Assembly (NCBI GenBank): GCA_041671505.1
Contig: JBAZBK010000016.1
Location: 62,001 to 126,000, forward strand
Reading direction: 5' to 3'
From: JACPDH01 sp041671505
Lineage (GTDB): Bacteria > Acidobacteriota > Thermoanaerobaculia > Gp7-AA8
DNA length: 64,000 nucleotides
Part shown: in pieces, positions 9,031 through 17,647 of the stretch
Layout: every line of letters begins with the position of its first letter
How positions within the stretch are numbered: the first letter of the stretch is position 1
Program-made: the position numbers and the translations under genes
Notes under the pieces: model-generated
The model's database searches: none
Seen by the model: only the letters and a program-made list of their open reading frames with translations
What the model was told of the DNA's origin: nothing

Positions 9031-9105
9031 GCGTTCGCGAACCCACTTCTTGGCGTTCGCGAACCCACTTCTTGGCGTTCGCGAACCCACTTCTTGGCGT
9101 TCGCG
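9031..9105. repeat. 22-bp tandem repeat, about 3.4 copies
   Basis: Three identical 22-bp units (GCGTTCGCGAACCCACTTCTTG) start at 9031, 9053 and 9075, with a partial fourth to 9105. Each contains the palindrome TTCGCGAA. They sit in a 460-base gene-free gap between divergently transcribed genes, so they could be operator sites or recent slippage. No spacer lies between units, so this is not a CRISPR array. Confidence 0.95.
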
Positions 9106-9285
9106 TTCGACGGCTCCCGAGCATCGCTCTGCACCAACCTCGGAAAATTACGGGTTGGAAAACTTCCAGTGCAGCGGTACGCGCGATCGGAGGTACGATC
9201 ATCGCGACGTCGAGGAACGACCCGCGGCGGCGTGCTCCGCCGCCAGCCGGGGCGCTGGCAACCCGATGATCATCCGGAGGATTCG

Positions 9286-9786
9286 ATGAGTCGAGGAATC
9301 AAGCTCGCCGTGTTCGCGATGTTCGTGTTAGGCCTGACGACCGCGCTCTTCGCGCAGTCGTCGAAACAGTACGTCTTCCCGGCGAAGGGGCAGTCCGAGC
9401 AGCAGCAGGCGTCGGACGAGTCCGCGTGCGCCAAGTGGGCGACGGGCGAGACCGGCTTCGACCCGGCGAACCCGCCCGTCTACAAGGCGCCCCCGCCGCC
9501 GCCGCCCCCGCAGCAGGGAGCGGGCGCACGCGGCGCCGTCAGGGGCGCGGCGGCCGGCTACATCATCGGTGACATCGCGAACGACGAAGGTGGCGAAGGC
9601 GCCGCGATCGGCGCGGTCGTCGGCGCGACCTCGGCGCGTCGCAAACAGCAGGGCGCAGCCCAGGCTTCGCAGCAGCAGGCCTCGGCCGACAAGGCGGCGT
9701 TCGACCAGAAGGTCGCCGCGTCGAAGCAGGAGTGGTCCAAGGCGCGTGCCGCGTGCCTCGAAGCCAAGGGCTACACGGTCAAGTGA
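9286..9786 (+). CDS. Exported glycine-zipper protein
   Basis: A 166-residue protein with a signal peptide (to LFAQS), a proline run (eight Pro near residues 71-80), then a glycine-zipper segment GARGAVRGAAAGYIIGDIANDEGGEGAAIGAVVGA of the YMGG/Rick_17kDa type that inserts into or packs against membranes. A Gln-rich charged tail follows, with a Cys in ARAACLEAKGY that could pair with the Cys in DESACAKWA. Start ATG 9286 has GGAGGA. It lies 14 bases before the next exported gene, so the two form an operon. Cell-envelope role likely. Confidence 0.85.
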   Translation: MSRGIKLAVFAMFVLGLTTALFAQSSKQYVFPAKGQSEQQQASDESACAKWATGETGFDPANPPVYKAPPPPPPPQQGAGARGAVRGAAAGYIIGDIANDEGGEGAAIGAVVGATSARRKQQGAAQASQQQASADKAAFDQKVAASKQEWSKARAACLEAKGYTVK

Positions 9787-9800
9787 GCGACGGAGACGCC

Positions 9801-10247
9801 ATGAAACGAAATGCACTGACACTCGCCCTCTTCCTCACGTTCATCGCGCTCGCCGCGGCCGCGGCCGAGCCGGCCGCGCCGTCGTCGATGGTCTGCGCCC
9901 TCGGCCGCGTGACGATCTGCAACCTCGACGGATGCAAGGACGGAGACATCGACGCCCTCGGCGTGCCGGGAATCATCAGGCTCGACCTCGAGACCGGAGA
10001 GATGCTCGCCGTGACCGCAGCCGATGCCGGGCGACGCTCGACGTTCCGGGTGCTCGAGCGCAAGGATGGCAAGATCACGCTTCAGGGCTTCGAGAACGGG
10101 CGCGCGTTCAGCGCCGTAATCGACGCCGACGGAATCGCCTCGATCGCGACGGCGACCGCCGGCAGATCGATCGTCATGTTCGGGCGCTGCACCGATCTCG
10201 CGCTCGTCAACGAGGGAACGAAACAGGAGCCTGCACCGAAGAAGTAG
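9801..10247 (+). CDS. Exported hypothetical protein, cysteine-containing
   Basis: A 148-residue protein with an Ala-rich signal peptide (cleavage near AAAAE). The mature part has strands VCALGRVTICNLDGCKDGDIDALGVPGIIRLDLETGEML and later KITLQGFENGRAFSAVIDADGIASI, suggesting a small beta-rich domain with Cys pairs near its start. No family recognised. Downstream of the glycine-zipper gene by 14 bases, with CGGAGA as ribosome site. Confidence 0.75.
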   Translation: MKRNALTLALFLTFIALAAAAAEPAAPSSMVCALGRVTICNLDGCKDGDIDALGVPGIIRLDLETGEMLAVTAADAGRRSTFRVLERKDGKITLQGFENGRAFSAVIDADGIASIATATAGRSIVMFGRCTDLALVNEGTKQEPAPKK

Positions 10248-10257
10248 AGGGCCGGGC

Positions 10258-10287
10258 GACGCCTGCCGGCCGCGGCCGGCGGGCGTC
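10258..10287 (+). terminator. Hairpin after the glycine-zipper operon, terminator-like
   Basis: GACGCCTGCCGGC and its near reverse complement form a strong GC stem just after the stop at 10247. There is no T-run, so intrinsic termination is uncertain; the hairpin may protect the 3' end. Confidence 0.45.
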
Positions 10288-10347
10288 GATTGTGAGGATC
10301 GACACCTCGTTCCGGCGGCGACCGCCATAAGATGCTTCGGGTTTACG

Positions 10348-12333
10348 ATGGCTGAACACGCCCGCCGCTCTACTGATCAGCTCGAGAATCGCCTCGAGTT
10401 CGAGACGTTGATCGCCGAGATGTCGTCCAGGTTCATCAACCTCCCTTCTGCCGAGGTCGACGCGGAGATTGAGCTCGCACTGCGCCGTGTCTGCGAGTTG
10501 CTCGATATCGACCTCGCGGTTCTCTGGCAGTGGTCGACCACGGACGCGGATCTCATCACCCCCACCCACGTCCATTACGCATGGGAGGGTCCCCGGCCTT
10601 CCGAGCCGATGCGGCAGGCGATGTACCCCTGGTCGAGGCGGGAAATGCTGGCCGGCCGCATGATCGTCGTTCCGTCGCTCGAGACGCTGCCCGAGGAGGC
10701 GGCGGTCGACAGGGAGACGTGCCGTCTGTTCGGAATCAAGGCGGTCCTGTGCATCCCGCTCGCAGTGGGGGGGAAACCCTCGGTCGGCGCACTCGGTTTC
10801 AACTGCCTGCGCTCCGAACACGATTGGCCCGCCGCGCTGGTGAAGCGACTGCAGTTCGTCGGCCAGATCTTTACCAACGCTCTCTCGCGGAAACGCCACG
10901 AGATTGCGCTGCGGGAGAGCGAGGAGCGGCTCAGCCTTGCGGCGGATGCCGCCGGAGTGGGGCTGTGGACGTTGGATTACGAAAGCCGCACATTCTGGGC
11001 GACGGAGAAGGCCCGTGCGATCTTCGGCTATTCGTTGGGTGAGATCATCACCATGGAGTCCTTCGAGGCGCTGGTCCATCCCGAAGACGTCGAGCTCGTG
11101 CGGAGCGCCATCGAGCGATCCGTGGGGGAGCGCGTTCCGATCGACGTGGAGTATCGGATCGTCCCGCCGGACGGCACTGTCCGCTGGATGGCGTCCCGCG
11201 GGACTCCCCAGTTCAAGGCGAGTGGGGAGCTGGATCGAGTGATGGGGGTTTCCATCGACATCACCGAACGAAGGCGAGCCGAAGAGGCGTTTCGCGTGAC
11301 GGAGGCTCGCATGGCCGCGGCCGCCGAGCTCGCGGGTCTTGCGTTCTACGAGGTGAACTTCGGCGAGGGAGTCGTCTACAACGACGACCGTTTCCGCGAG
11401 ATTTGTGGTTTTCCGTCGAAACAGGAACAGGGCCTCGAGGCTCTCCAGTTCTGGATGGAACACCTGCATCCCGACGACCGTCAGCAGGTGCTCGACCTTC
11501 GCGCGCAGTTGCATGCAGGAATCGTCGATCCTCTCATCATCGAATATCGATACCTTCATCCGATCGACGGGGAGAAGTGGATTCATCACATCGGCCGCGT
11601 CCTCGAGCGCGATGCATCTGGCAAGTTGCTCGTGTCGTTCGGCGTGCTGCGCGACATCACCGAGAGCAAGCGCTCCGAGGAAGCGCTGCGCGAATTGAGC
11701 CGGCACCTGATCGGGGCTCACGAGGAGGAGCGCGCGCTTCTCGCGCGCGAGCTTCACGACGACGTCACGCAGCGCCTCGCGGTGCTGGCAATCGAGGTCG
11801 GCCGCGCCGAGCTCGCGGCGGCGCAGGAACCGCTGGCGGAGGCGATGCGCTCGGTTCGCGAAGGGCTCGTCCGTCTCAGCGAGGACGTCCACACGCTCGC
11901 GTACCAGCTTCACCCTTCGGTTCTCGAGGAGTTAGGCCTCGGTGAGGCGCTCCGGACCGAATGCGAGCGCCTCGGGCGCAGGAGCGGCCTCGCGCTGGCG
12001 GTCGAGCTCGACCCCGTGCCATCCGTCGTCGCGAAGGACGCCGTATTCTGCCTCTTCCGTGTGGCGCAGGAGGCGCTCAACAACGCGATCCGCCATTCCG
12101 AAGCCCTCTCCGCGACGGTCACCGTCCGGCAGTTCGACGGAGGACTCCTGCTCTCCGTCCGTGACGACGGCATCGGCTTCGATCCCGCGGCGGAGGGGCG
12201 GAGGAAGAGCCTCGGCCTCGCGAGCATGCGCGAACGCGTCAAGCTCGTGAACGGCACTCTCGACATCGAGAGCGCGCCCGGGCGAGGGGCGGCAATCATT
12301 GCGTGGGTTCCCGCGAACGGAGGGTCGCAATGA
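10348..12333 (+). CDS. Sensor histidine kinase, GAF-PAS-PAS-HisKA_3-HATPase (NarL-type partner)
   Basis: A 661-residue kinase without membrane spans, so a cytoplasmic sensor. Order: N-terminal GAF (about 15-175; LIAEMSSRFINLP... and AVLCIPLAVGGKPSVGALGF), PAS (about 190-310, ends DITERRRAEEAF), second PAS (about 315-445, ends DITESKRSEEAL), HisKA_3 with phospho-acceptor His470 in LARELHDDVTQRL, and a HATPase with N-box EALNNAIRHSE and G-box DDGIGFDP. The HisKA_3 class pairs with LuxR-type regulators, and the regulator starts inside this gene's stop codon (ATGA). The GAF/PAS pair could sense a small molecule or redox state; ligand unknown. Confidence 0.95.
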   Translation: MAEHARRSTDQLENRLEFETLIAEMSSRFINLPSAEVDAEIELALRRVCELLDIDLAVLWQWSTTDADLITPTHVHYAWEGPRPSEPMRQAMYPWSRREMLAGRMIVVPSLETLPEEAAVDRETCRLFGIKAVLCIPLAVGGKPSVGALGFNCLRSEHDWPAALVKRLQFVGQIFTNALSRKRHEIALRESEERLSLAADAAGVGLWTLDYESRTFWATEKARAIFGYSLGEIITMESFEALVHPEDVELVRSAIERSVGERVPIDVEYRIVPPDGTVRWMASRGTPQFKASGELDRVMGVSIDITERRRAEEAFRVTEARMAAAAELAGLAFYEVNFGEGVVYNDDRFREICGFPSKQEQGLEALQFWMEHLHPDDRQQVLDLRAQLHAGIVDPLIIEYRYLHPIDGEKWIHHIGRVLERDASGKLLVSFGVLRDITESKRSEEALRELSRHLIGAHEEERALLARELHDDVTQRLAVLAIEVGRAELAAAQEPLAEAMRSVREGLVRLSEDVHTLAYQLHPSVLEELGLGEALRTECERLGRRSGLALAVELDPVPSVVAKDAVFCLFRVAQEALNNAIRHSEALSATVTVRQFDGGLLLSVRDDGIGFDPAAEGRRKSLGLASMRERVKLVNGTLDIESAPGRGAAIIAWVPANGGSQ

Positions 12334-12980
12334 GCGTTCCGAAACGTCCGCGGGTGCTCCTCGCCGACGACCATCTTCTCGTAGCCGAGGCGCTGAAGAG
12401 CCTGCTCACCCCCGAGTTCGAGCTGGTGGGAGTGGTCGAAGATGGCCGCGCTCTCATCGAGGCGGCCGCGACGCTTCGGCCCGACGTGATCGTCGCCGAC
12501 GTGACGATGCCTCACCTCAACGGCATCGAGGCGCTCGTCCAGCTTCGGCAGAGCGGAGACCGCGTGCCGGTCGTCTTTCTTACGATGCACCGCGACGTGA
12601 GCTTTGCGCGCCGCGCCCTCGAAGCGGGAGCCTCGGGGTTCGTGCTCAAGCACTCGGCGGCTGCCGAGTTGATCGCCGCCGTGCGCGCGGCGCTCGACGG
12701 AAAGACCTACGTCTCGCCGCAGCTCATGCGCGAAGTCCTCGATGCCATGAAGCAGGGACCCGAACAGATCGCCGATCCCACCGCCGCTCTCACGCCGCGG
12801 CAGCGCGAGGTATTGCAACTCCTGGCGGAGGGGCGATCGGCGAAAGAGATCGCCATGAGCCTTTCGATCTCGGCGAGGACGGTGGAGTTTCACAAGTACC
12901 AGATGATGGAGACGCTCGGGCTGCACACCAACGCCGAGCTGATCCATTTCGCCATCAAGCACGGGCTCGTGGAGTTGTGA
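12330..12980 (+). CDS. NarL/FixJ-type response regulator
   Basis: A 216-residue regulator: a receiver domain (1-120) with acidic pocket DD near residue 13, phospho-acceptor Asp57 in VIVADVTMP, Thr in FLTMH and Lys in FVLKHS; then a LuxR helix-turn-helix (about 150-210) with LTPRQREVLQLLAEG and KEIAMSLSISARTVEFHK. It is the DNA-binding partner of the kinase whose stop overlaps its start. Targets are unknown; the neighbouring cluster starting with another receiver at 13405 is a possible one. Confidence 0.95.
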   Translation: MSVPKRPRVLLADDHLLVAEALKSLLTPEFELVGVVEDGRALIEAAATLRPDVIVADVTMPHLNGIEALVQLRQSGDRVPVVFLTMHRDVSFARRALEAGASGFVLKHSAAAELIAAVRAALDGKTYVSPQLMREVLDAMKQGPEQIADPTAALTPRQREVLQLLAEGRSAKEIAMSLSISARTVEFHKYQMMETLGLHTNAELIHFAIKHGLVEL

Positions 12981-13064
12981 GCGGTTAGGCCGAGGACGGC
13001 GTCGGTATCGTCCACGCGTGGCGATGCGTGACCCGCACCGGCTCACCATCTGGGTCCGCCCGCA

Positions 13065-13170
13065 TCCTGCGCCGCTTCGCGGCGCGAGGCGCCGGCCTGG
13101 ATCGGCGGCGCAACGCGCCGCAGGATCGGTAGCCCCCGGCTTCAGCCGGGGGATCGGGCGCCCCGTCTGG
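13065..13170. repeat. REP-like hairpins between the two regulator genes
   Basis: The 424-base gap 12981-13404 holds no convincing gene. It contains CGCCGCTTCGCGGCG, a GCGGCGCAAC-GCGCCGC hairpin and GTAGCCCCCGGCTTCAGCCGGGGG at about 13130-13153, followed by ATCGGGCGC. The last module recurs in inverted orientation near 40900, so it is a dispersed repeat. Confidence 0.75.
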
Positions 13171-13404
13171 TTTCGCGCGCCGCGTAGCGGCGCAAGAGCA
13201 TCCGACCCGGATCGCAACGCATTCGTTCGAACCCCGCGCTGATTCGCGACGCGCGTCATCCCGCAACTGGCCCCCGTAATTTTCCATCTCCCCGCCTCGT
13301 AAGATCCCGAGGTCACGCCCTTCTCCGCGCCGCATAACCTCCGATCGACGCTGTACGGCGGCAGGAGACGCGACGAGCACGGTCGCAGAGAAGGGATCTG
13401 ATCG

Positions 13405-13878
13405 ATGTCCGACAAGCCGTTGAGCTGCGTTCTGCTTGCAGATCGCCATCACGGTCTCACCGAAGGGATTCGCGGCCTGCTCGAAACGGCCTTCGAGACG
13501 GTCGTGATGGTCGCGGACGAGAAATCACTGCTCGAGGGCGCGAACCGGCTCCATCCCGAAGTGGCTGTCGTCGATCTGTCGCTGGCACGGGACAGCGGCC
13601 TCGACTGGCTGCGGACGCTTCGCGCCCAATGTCCGGCTCTTCGCGTGATCGTTCTTAGTGTTCACGACGAAGAGACCGTTCGGCGCGCGGCCCTCGATGC
13701 GGGCGCGGATGCCTTCGTACTGAAGCGTTCGCTCGCCACCGATCTCCTGTCTGCCGTCGATCGGGTGCGCGGACGGTGGAGAGGCACCACCACGGAGAAG
13801 GAGCTGGTCGCCATCGACGCGCGCCCGGAGACCTCCACCCCCAAGACCGAAACCAGGAAAGGAACGAACGGGCAATGA
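13405..13878 (+). CDS. Stand-alone receiver-domain protein
   Basis: A 157-residue protein with a receiver domain (1-125): LLADRHHG replaces the usual DD pair (only one Asp), the acceptor Asp lies in VAVVDLSLA, and Ser and Lys occupy the switch positions in VLSVHDEE and FVLKRS. A polar tail without a DNA-binding domain follows. It probably acts by protein contact or as a phosphate sink. The stop overlaps the rhodanese start (ATGA), tying it to the sulfur/glycyl-radical cluster, of which it is the first gene. GAAGGGA is the ribosome site. Confidence 0.9.
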   Translation: MSDKPLSCVLLADRHHGLTEGIRGLLETAFETVVMVADEKSLLEGANRLHPEVAVVDLSLARDSGLDWLRTLRAQCPALRVIVLSVHDEETVRRAALDAGADAFVLKRSLATDLLSAVDRVRGRWRGTTTEKELVAIDARPETSTPKTETRKGTNGQ

Positions 13879-14402
13879 AACTGCCGAAGGAAAAAGAGAC
13901 GACGCTCGGCCTCTATGTGACGGCGAAGGAAGCCTGCGGAATGTGGGAGGCCCAACCCGAGTCGGTGAAACTAATCGACGTCCGGACGACCGAGGAGTTC
14001 CTCTTCGTCGGCCATCCGGCGATGGCCTGGAACATCCCGGCCTTCCTGCAGTCGTACGCGTGGGATGCCAGCGGGCGGAAACTGCCGATGAAGCCTAACG
14101 CGGAGTTCATCGCGGAGGTGAAGCAGATCGCCGGCCCTGACGACATGCTCCTGCTCATGTGCCGCTCGGGCGGTCGCAGCGCCTTGGCGGTGAACGCGCT
14201 CGCGAAGGCGGGATTCAAGAACGTGTTCAACGTCGTCGACGGCGCCGAAGGCGACACGGTCGACGACCCCGACAGCGTCTTTCACGGCCAGCGCATGCGC
14301 AACGGCTGGAAGAATTCGGGGCTCCCCTGGAGCTGGGATCTCGATCCCGGCCGCGTGGTGCTGCCGAGGCTCGCTGAGAAGGCGACGAACGCGGCCGATT
14401 GA
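13875..14402 (+). CDS. Single-domain rhodanese
   Basis: A 175-residue rhodanese: AKEACGMWEAQPESVKLIDVRTTEEFLFVGHPAMAWNIP gives the DVRTxEE and GHxxxAxNIP motifs, and the active loop is CRSGGRS with Cys96, which would carry the persulfide. A long C-terminal tail (GEGD-like region, then HGQRMRNGWKNSGLPW) is typical of rhodaneses that end with a Trp-rich segment. No signal peptide, so cytoplasmic. It opens a run of sulfur-handling genes and is translationally coupled to the receiver. Sulfane-sulfur transfer is likely; donor and acceptor unknown. Confidence 0.92.
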   Translation: MKLPKEKETTLGLYVTAKEACGMWEAQPESVKLIDVRTTEEFLFVGHPAMAWNIPAFLQSYAWDASGRKLPMKPNAEFIAEVKQIAGPDDMLLLMCRSGGRSALAVNALAKAGFKNVFNVVDGAEGDTVDDPDSVFHGQRMRNGWKNSGLPWSWDLDPGRVVLPRLAEKATNAAD

Positions 14403-14551
14403 GGAGCCCGGACATGAACGAATGCAACGCTTGATTGAAGGCCCCAGTGCTGAGCGGCCGCCTCATTCAGCCGCCCGGGATTGACTGACAGGAAACCACG
14501 GCTGTTGCCGCCCTGACGCGGACCAACACCAAAGGAAAAGGAGAGACCCCG

Positions 14552-15745
14552 ATGACTGCCGTAGACACGATCAAAGAGACAACATTCGAGAACACGAAGT
14601 TGAACGTCGTCCCGCTGAATTGGAACGAGGTCTACTACACCAATTGTCCGCTCGTATCCGCGAGCAACGTCGATCAGGAGCTGGGCTGGACGCGGGAGGA
14701 GTACAAGAAGCTGGGCGTGAAGTACGCGTTCCTCCGCTCGACCCGCCAGAACGACTGGTATCCGCACTACATCCACAACCTCGACAACCTCATCCGCTTC
14801 GGAGGTCTGTTCCCGCCCGTCCAGGTTCACGCCGACATCCGCAGGACGAGGCTCCTCGGCGTGACGCACGTGCCGCGCGAAGGCGGCGTCATGATGGTGC
14901 GCGCGAAGGACGACATCTACAGGATGACCGATCTGAAGGGCAAGAAGATCGGCCTCTCGAAGAGCCTGAACCGGGTCAAGAACGACTGGTGGCGCATCCA
15001 GGAGCACCAGGGCATCGAGCTCATGCTCCGGATGAACGGCATGACGATGAAGGACATCCAGCTCGTCGAGTTCCCCTACGCGGACGACTGGTACAACAAC
15101 CCGGCGATGCTCGATCCGATGGAGAACGCGTCCGAGCTGTGGCTCAAGCGCGACCACAAGCGCGACCTTGCCTTCCGTCCGTTGGAAACGGCTCTCGCCA
15201 ACGGCGTCATCGACGCGCTCTATTGTCAGAGCAAGGTGCTGAGCTGTCTCGCGGAAGCAACCGGCAACTTCGTGTCGATCGAGGACCTGTCCAGGTACCC
15301 CGACTGGCGCCTCCAGGTCGCCAACATCCCGGCCGCGATCACCTGCACCGACGTGATGGCTGAGAAGCACCCCGAGCTCGCCGTCACGTTCATGAAAGGC
15401 ATGATCAAGGTGGGCCGCTGGTCCAACGAGCACAAACATGCCGCGGCGGCGATCCTCGACAAGCAGACGTTCTACATCGACGTCGAAGACACATACCGCG
15501 GCATAAAGGACGTCGACATGGTGCCTAACCTCTCACCGCAGAACCTCGCATCCGTCGAGATCGGCAAGAACTTCATGCTCAAGCACGGCTACATCAAGAA
15601 CGACTTCGACGTGAAGTCGTGGGCCGCGCCGGAGTTCCTCGAGCAGGCGGCGAGAGAGCTGCTGGAAGAGCAGTGGAAGAAGACCACGACATCCAAGCTC
15701 CCTCAGACGGCGGCGACGCTCGCCTCCGGCGACCGGCTCGGGTAG
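14552..15745 (+). CDS. DszB-like sulfinate desulfinase homologue
   Basis: A 397-residue protein without signal peptide, with the periplasmic-binding-protein fold that DszB (2'-hydroxybiphenyl-2-sulfinate desulfinase) shares. Recalled DszB positions align with it: YTNCP against YSNC(27)P, giving Cys32; His72 and Arg82, spaced ten residues apart as His60 and Arg70 are, followed by RFGG-x2-PP; RTRLLGVT against RTRLLGIT; and WAAPEFL near both C-termini. DszB uses Cys27, His60 and Arg70 to release sulfite from an aryl sulfinate. Conservation of all three supports C-S cleavage rather than solute binding, but the substrate is not known. It has a strong AAGGAAAAGGAGAG ribosome site. Alternative: an NMT1/THI5-type binding protein. 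Confidence 0.75.
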   Translation: MTAVDTIKETTFENTKLNVVPLNWNEVYYTNCPLVSASNVDQELGWTREEYKKLGVKYAFLRSTRQNDWYPHYIHNLDNLIRFGGLFPPVQVHADIRRTRLLGVTHVPREGGVMMVRAKDDIYRMTDLKGKKIGLSKSLNRVKNDWWRIQEHQGIELMLRMNGMTMKDIQLVEFPYADDWYNNPAMLDPMENASELWLKRDHKRDLAFRPLETALANGVIDALYCQSKVLSCLAEATGNFVSIEDLSRYPDWRLQVANIPAAITCTDVMAEKHPELAVTFMKGMIKVGRWSNEHKHAAAAILDKQTFYIDVEDTYRGIKDVDMVPNLSPQNLASVEIGKNFMLKHGYIKNDFDVKSWAAPEFLEQAARELLEEQWKKTTTSKLPQTAATLASGDRLG

Positions 15746-15760
15746 ACGCAGCCACATGAC

Positions 15761-15796
15761 CCGCGGGAGGGCCGGACTCTCCGGACCCTCCCGCGG
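15761..15796 (+). terminator. Hairpin after the DszB-like gene
   Basis: CCGCGGGAGGG and CCCTCCCGCGG pair with an inner CCGGA/TCCGG extension and one bulge. There is no T-run. It lies between stop 15745 and the next start, so it may be an attenuator or processing signal within the cluster. Confidence 0.5.
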
Positions 15797-15899
15797 CAGT
15801 CGGCCGGAAGACCACACGTCCGACAACTCGAACATCACGTGCGCGTGCGCTCGCGGACAGCTATGGACCGAGGGCGACCCGCGACCAGAGGGCAGGAGA

Positions 15900-17594
15900 A
15901 TGAAAGTCATCATCGTTGGCGGAGTGGCAGGCGGAGCGTCGTGCGCGGCGCGCCTTCGAAGGCTCGACGAGAAGGCCGAGATCGTCATGGTGGAGAAGGG
16001 GCCGTACGTCTCGTACGCGAACTGCGGGCTCCCGTACTACGTCGGCGACGTGATCAAGAAGGAGTCGAGCCTCCTCGTCGCGAGCGAGCAGCTCTTCCGT
16101 TCGCACTTCAACATCGACGTGCGGACGAGCTGTGAGGCGGTCGCGATCTCGCCGAAGGCGAGAACGGTCGACCTGAAGAACGTGAAGACCGGTGAGGTGA
16201 CGACCGAGTCGTACGACAAGCTCGTCCTCTCGCCCGGCGCGCCCTCGTTCCATCCCGACCTTCCGGGAATCGACCTGCCGGGCATCTTCCACGTGCGAAC
16301 GGTGCCCGACGTACGGGCAATCCGTGAGTGGATCGAGCGCGGGACGTCGTACCTCACCGGGATGTTCAACTACTCCGGCATCCAGATGGTGAAGCCGGTG
16401 CGGCGCGCGATCGTCGTCGGCGGCGGCTTCATCGGGCTCGAGACGGCGGAGAACCTCGTTCACGCCGGCCTCGCGACGACGCTCATCCAGAAGCTGCCGC
16501 AGGTGCTGGGGCCGCTCGATCCCGAGATCGCGCGCCTCGTCGAGATGCACGTGGAGCGGAACGGCGTGAAGCTCGCGCTGAACGACGGTGTCACCGGCTT
16601 CGAGCAGCTCGAAGGCGGCGCGCTCGCCGTCAAGACGATCTCCGGCAAGACCTACGAGGGCGACGTCGTGATCCTCGCGATCGGCGTGCGCCCCGACACT
16701 AGGCTCGCAAAGTCGGGCGGGCTCACGATCGGAGATCGCGGCGGCATCCGCGTCGACGACCAGATGCGCACGAGCGATCCCGACATCTTCGCCGTAGGCG
16801 ACGCGATCGAGGTCAAGGACTTCGGCACGGGCGAGTGGAGCCTCATCGCGCTCGCGGGGCCGGCAAACCGACAGGGCCGGATCGCGGCCGACGTGATCTG
16901 CGGGCGCGACTCGCGTTACCGCGGCACGCAGGGGACCTCGATCATCGGTCTCTTCGGCGGCGCCGCCGCCTGGACCGGCATCGGCGAGAAGACGCTGAAG
17001 AAGCTCGGCGACAAGGACTACGAGAAGATCTACCTCTTCCCGAACTCGCACGCCGGCTACTACCCGGGCGCGACGATGATCGGGCTGAAGTTCATCTTCC
17101 GGAAGTCGGACCGGAAGGTCCTCGGCGCCCAGGCGTTAGGCGCCGACGGCCCGGCGGTCGACAAGCGGATCAGCGCCCTGGCGCTGGCGATCCAGCTGGG
17201 CGCGACGATCGACCACCTCGCCGAGGCGGAGCTCTGCTACGCGCCGCAGTTCGGGAGCGCGAAGGACCCGGTGAACTTCGCCGGCATGGTCGCCGGCGAC
17301 ATCCTCTGCGGCGACATGCCGCTCGTCCACTGGGGCGAGAACGACGGCGCGCTTCTGCTCGACGTGCGGGAGCAGGTCGAGCTCGCGGTGGAGGACGTTC
17401 CCGGCGCGGTCCACATCCCGATGGGAGAGCTTCGCGCGCGCCTCGGCGAGCTGCCGAAGGACCGCGAGATCCACGTCATCTGCCGCTCCGCGCAGCGCGC
17501 CTACATGGCGACGCGCATCCTGCTGCAGAACGGCTTCAAGGCACGCAATATCTCGGGCGGCATGCTGTCGAGAACGATGTTAGGCCTGGTCTGA
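15900..17594 (+). CDS. CoA-disulfide/persulfide reductase with C-terminal rhodanese domain (CoADR-Rhd)
   Basis: A 564-residue flavoprotein. Residues 1-450 form a pyridine-nucleotide disulfide oxidoreductase: FAD motif VGGVAGGASCAARLR, active Cys42 in SYANCGLPYY as in CoA-disulfide reductases (single Cys), NAD(P)H motif VVGGGFIGLETAENL and DIFAVGDAIEV. A rhodanese domain (about 465-564) has LLLDVREQVEL and Cys528 in CRSAQRA. This fusion is known as an NAD(P)H-dependent CoA-persulfide or polysulfide reductase, releasing sulfide from sulfane sulfur. ATG 15900 is chosen after GGCAGGAG because it starts the FAD fold; upstream open frame is untranslated. It links the cluster to reduction of liberated sulfur. 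Confidence 0.93.
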   Translation: MKVIIVGGVAGGASCAARLRRLDEKAEIVMVEKGPYVSYANCGLPYYVGDVIKKESSLLVASEQLFRSHFNIDVRTSCEAVAISPKARTVDLKNVKTGEVTTESYDKLVLSPGAPSFHPDLPGIDLPGIFHVRTVPDVRAIREWIERGTSYLTGMFNYSGIQMVKPVRRAIVVGGGFIGLETAENLVHAGLATTLIQKLPQVLGPLDPEIARLVEMHVERNGVKLALNDGVTGFEQLEGGALAVKTISGKTYEGDVVILAIGVRPDTRLAKSGGLTIGDRGGIRVDDQMRTSDPDIFAVGDAIEVKDFGTGEWSLIALAGPANRQGRIAADVICGRDSRYRGTQGTSIIGLFGGAAAWTGIGEKTLKKLGDKDYEKIYLFPNSHAGYYPGATMIGLKFIFRKSDRKVLGAQALGADGPAVDKRISALALAIQLGATIDHLAEAELCYAPQFGSAKDPVNFAGMVAGDILCGDMPLVHWGENDGALLLDVREQVELAVEDVPGAVHIPMGELRARLGELPKDREIHVICRSAQRAYMATRILLQNGFKARNISGGMLSRTMLGLV

Positions 17595-17647
17595 ACGGAC
17601 CGATTTGCACCGATCAACCCACTGTAACGCGAAGAGGAGAGCATTCC

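Noticed and set aside
9031..9105. Possible CRISPR array
   Set aside because: The units are directly adjacent with no spacers, and no cas gene is present.
14552..15745. Annotation as an ABC-transporter periplasmic binding protein
   Set aside because: No signal peptide or ABC permease genes are near, and the DszB catalytic residues are kept; retained only as an alternative.
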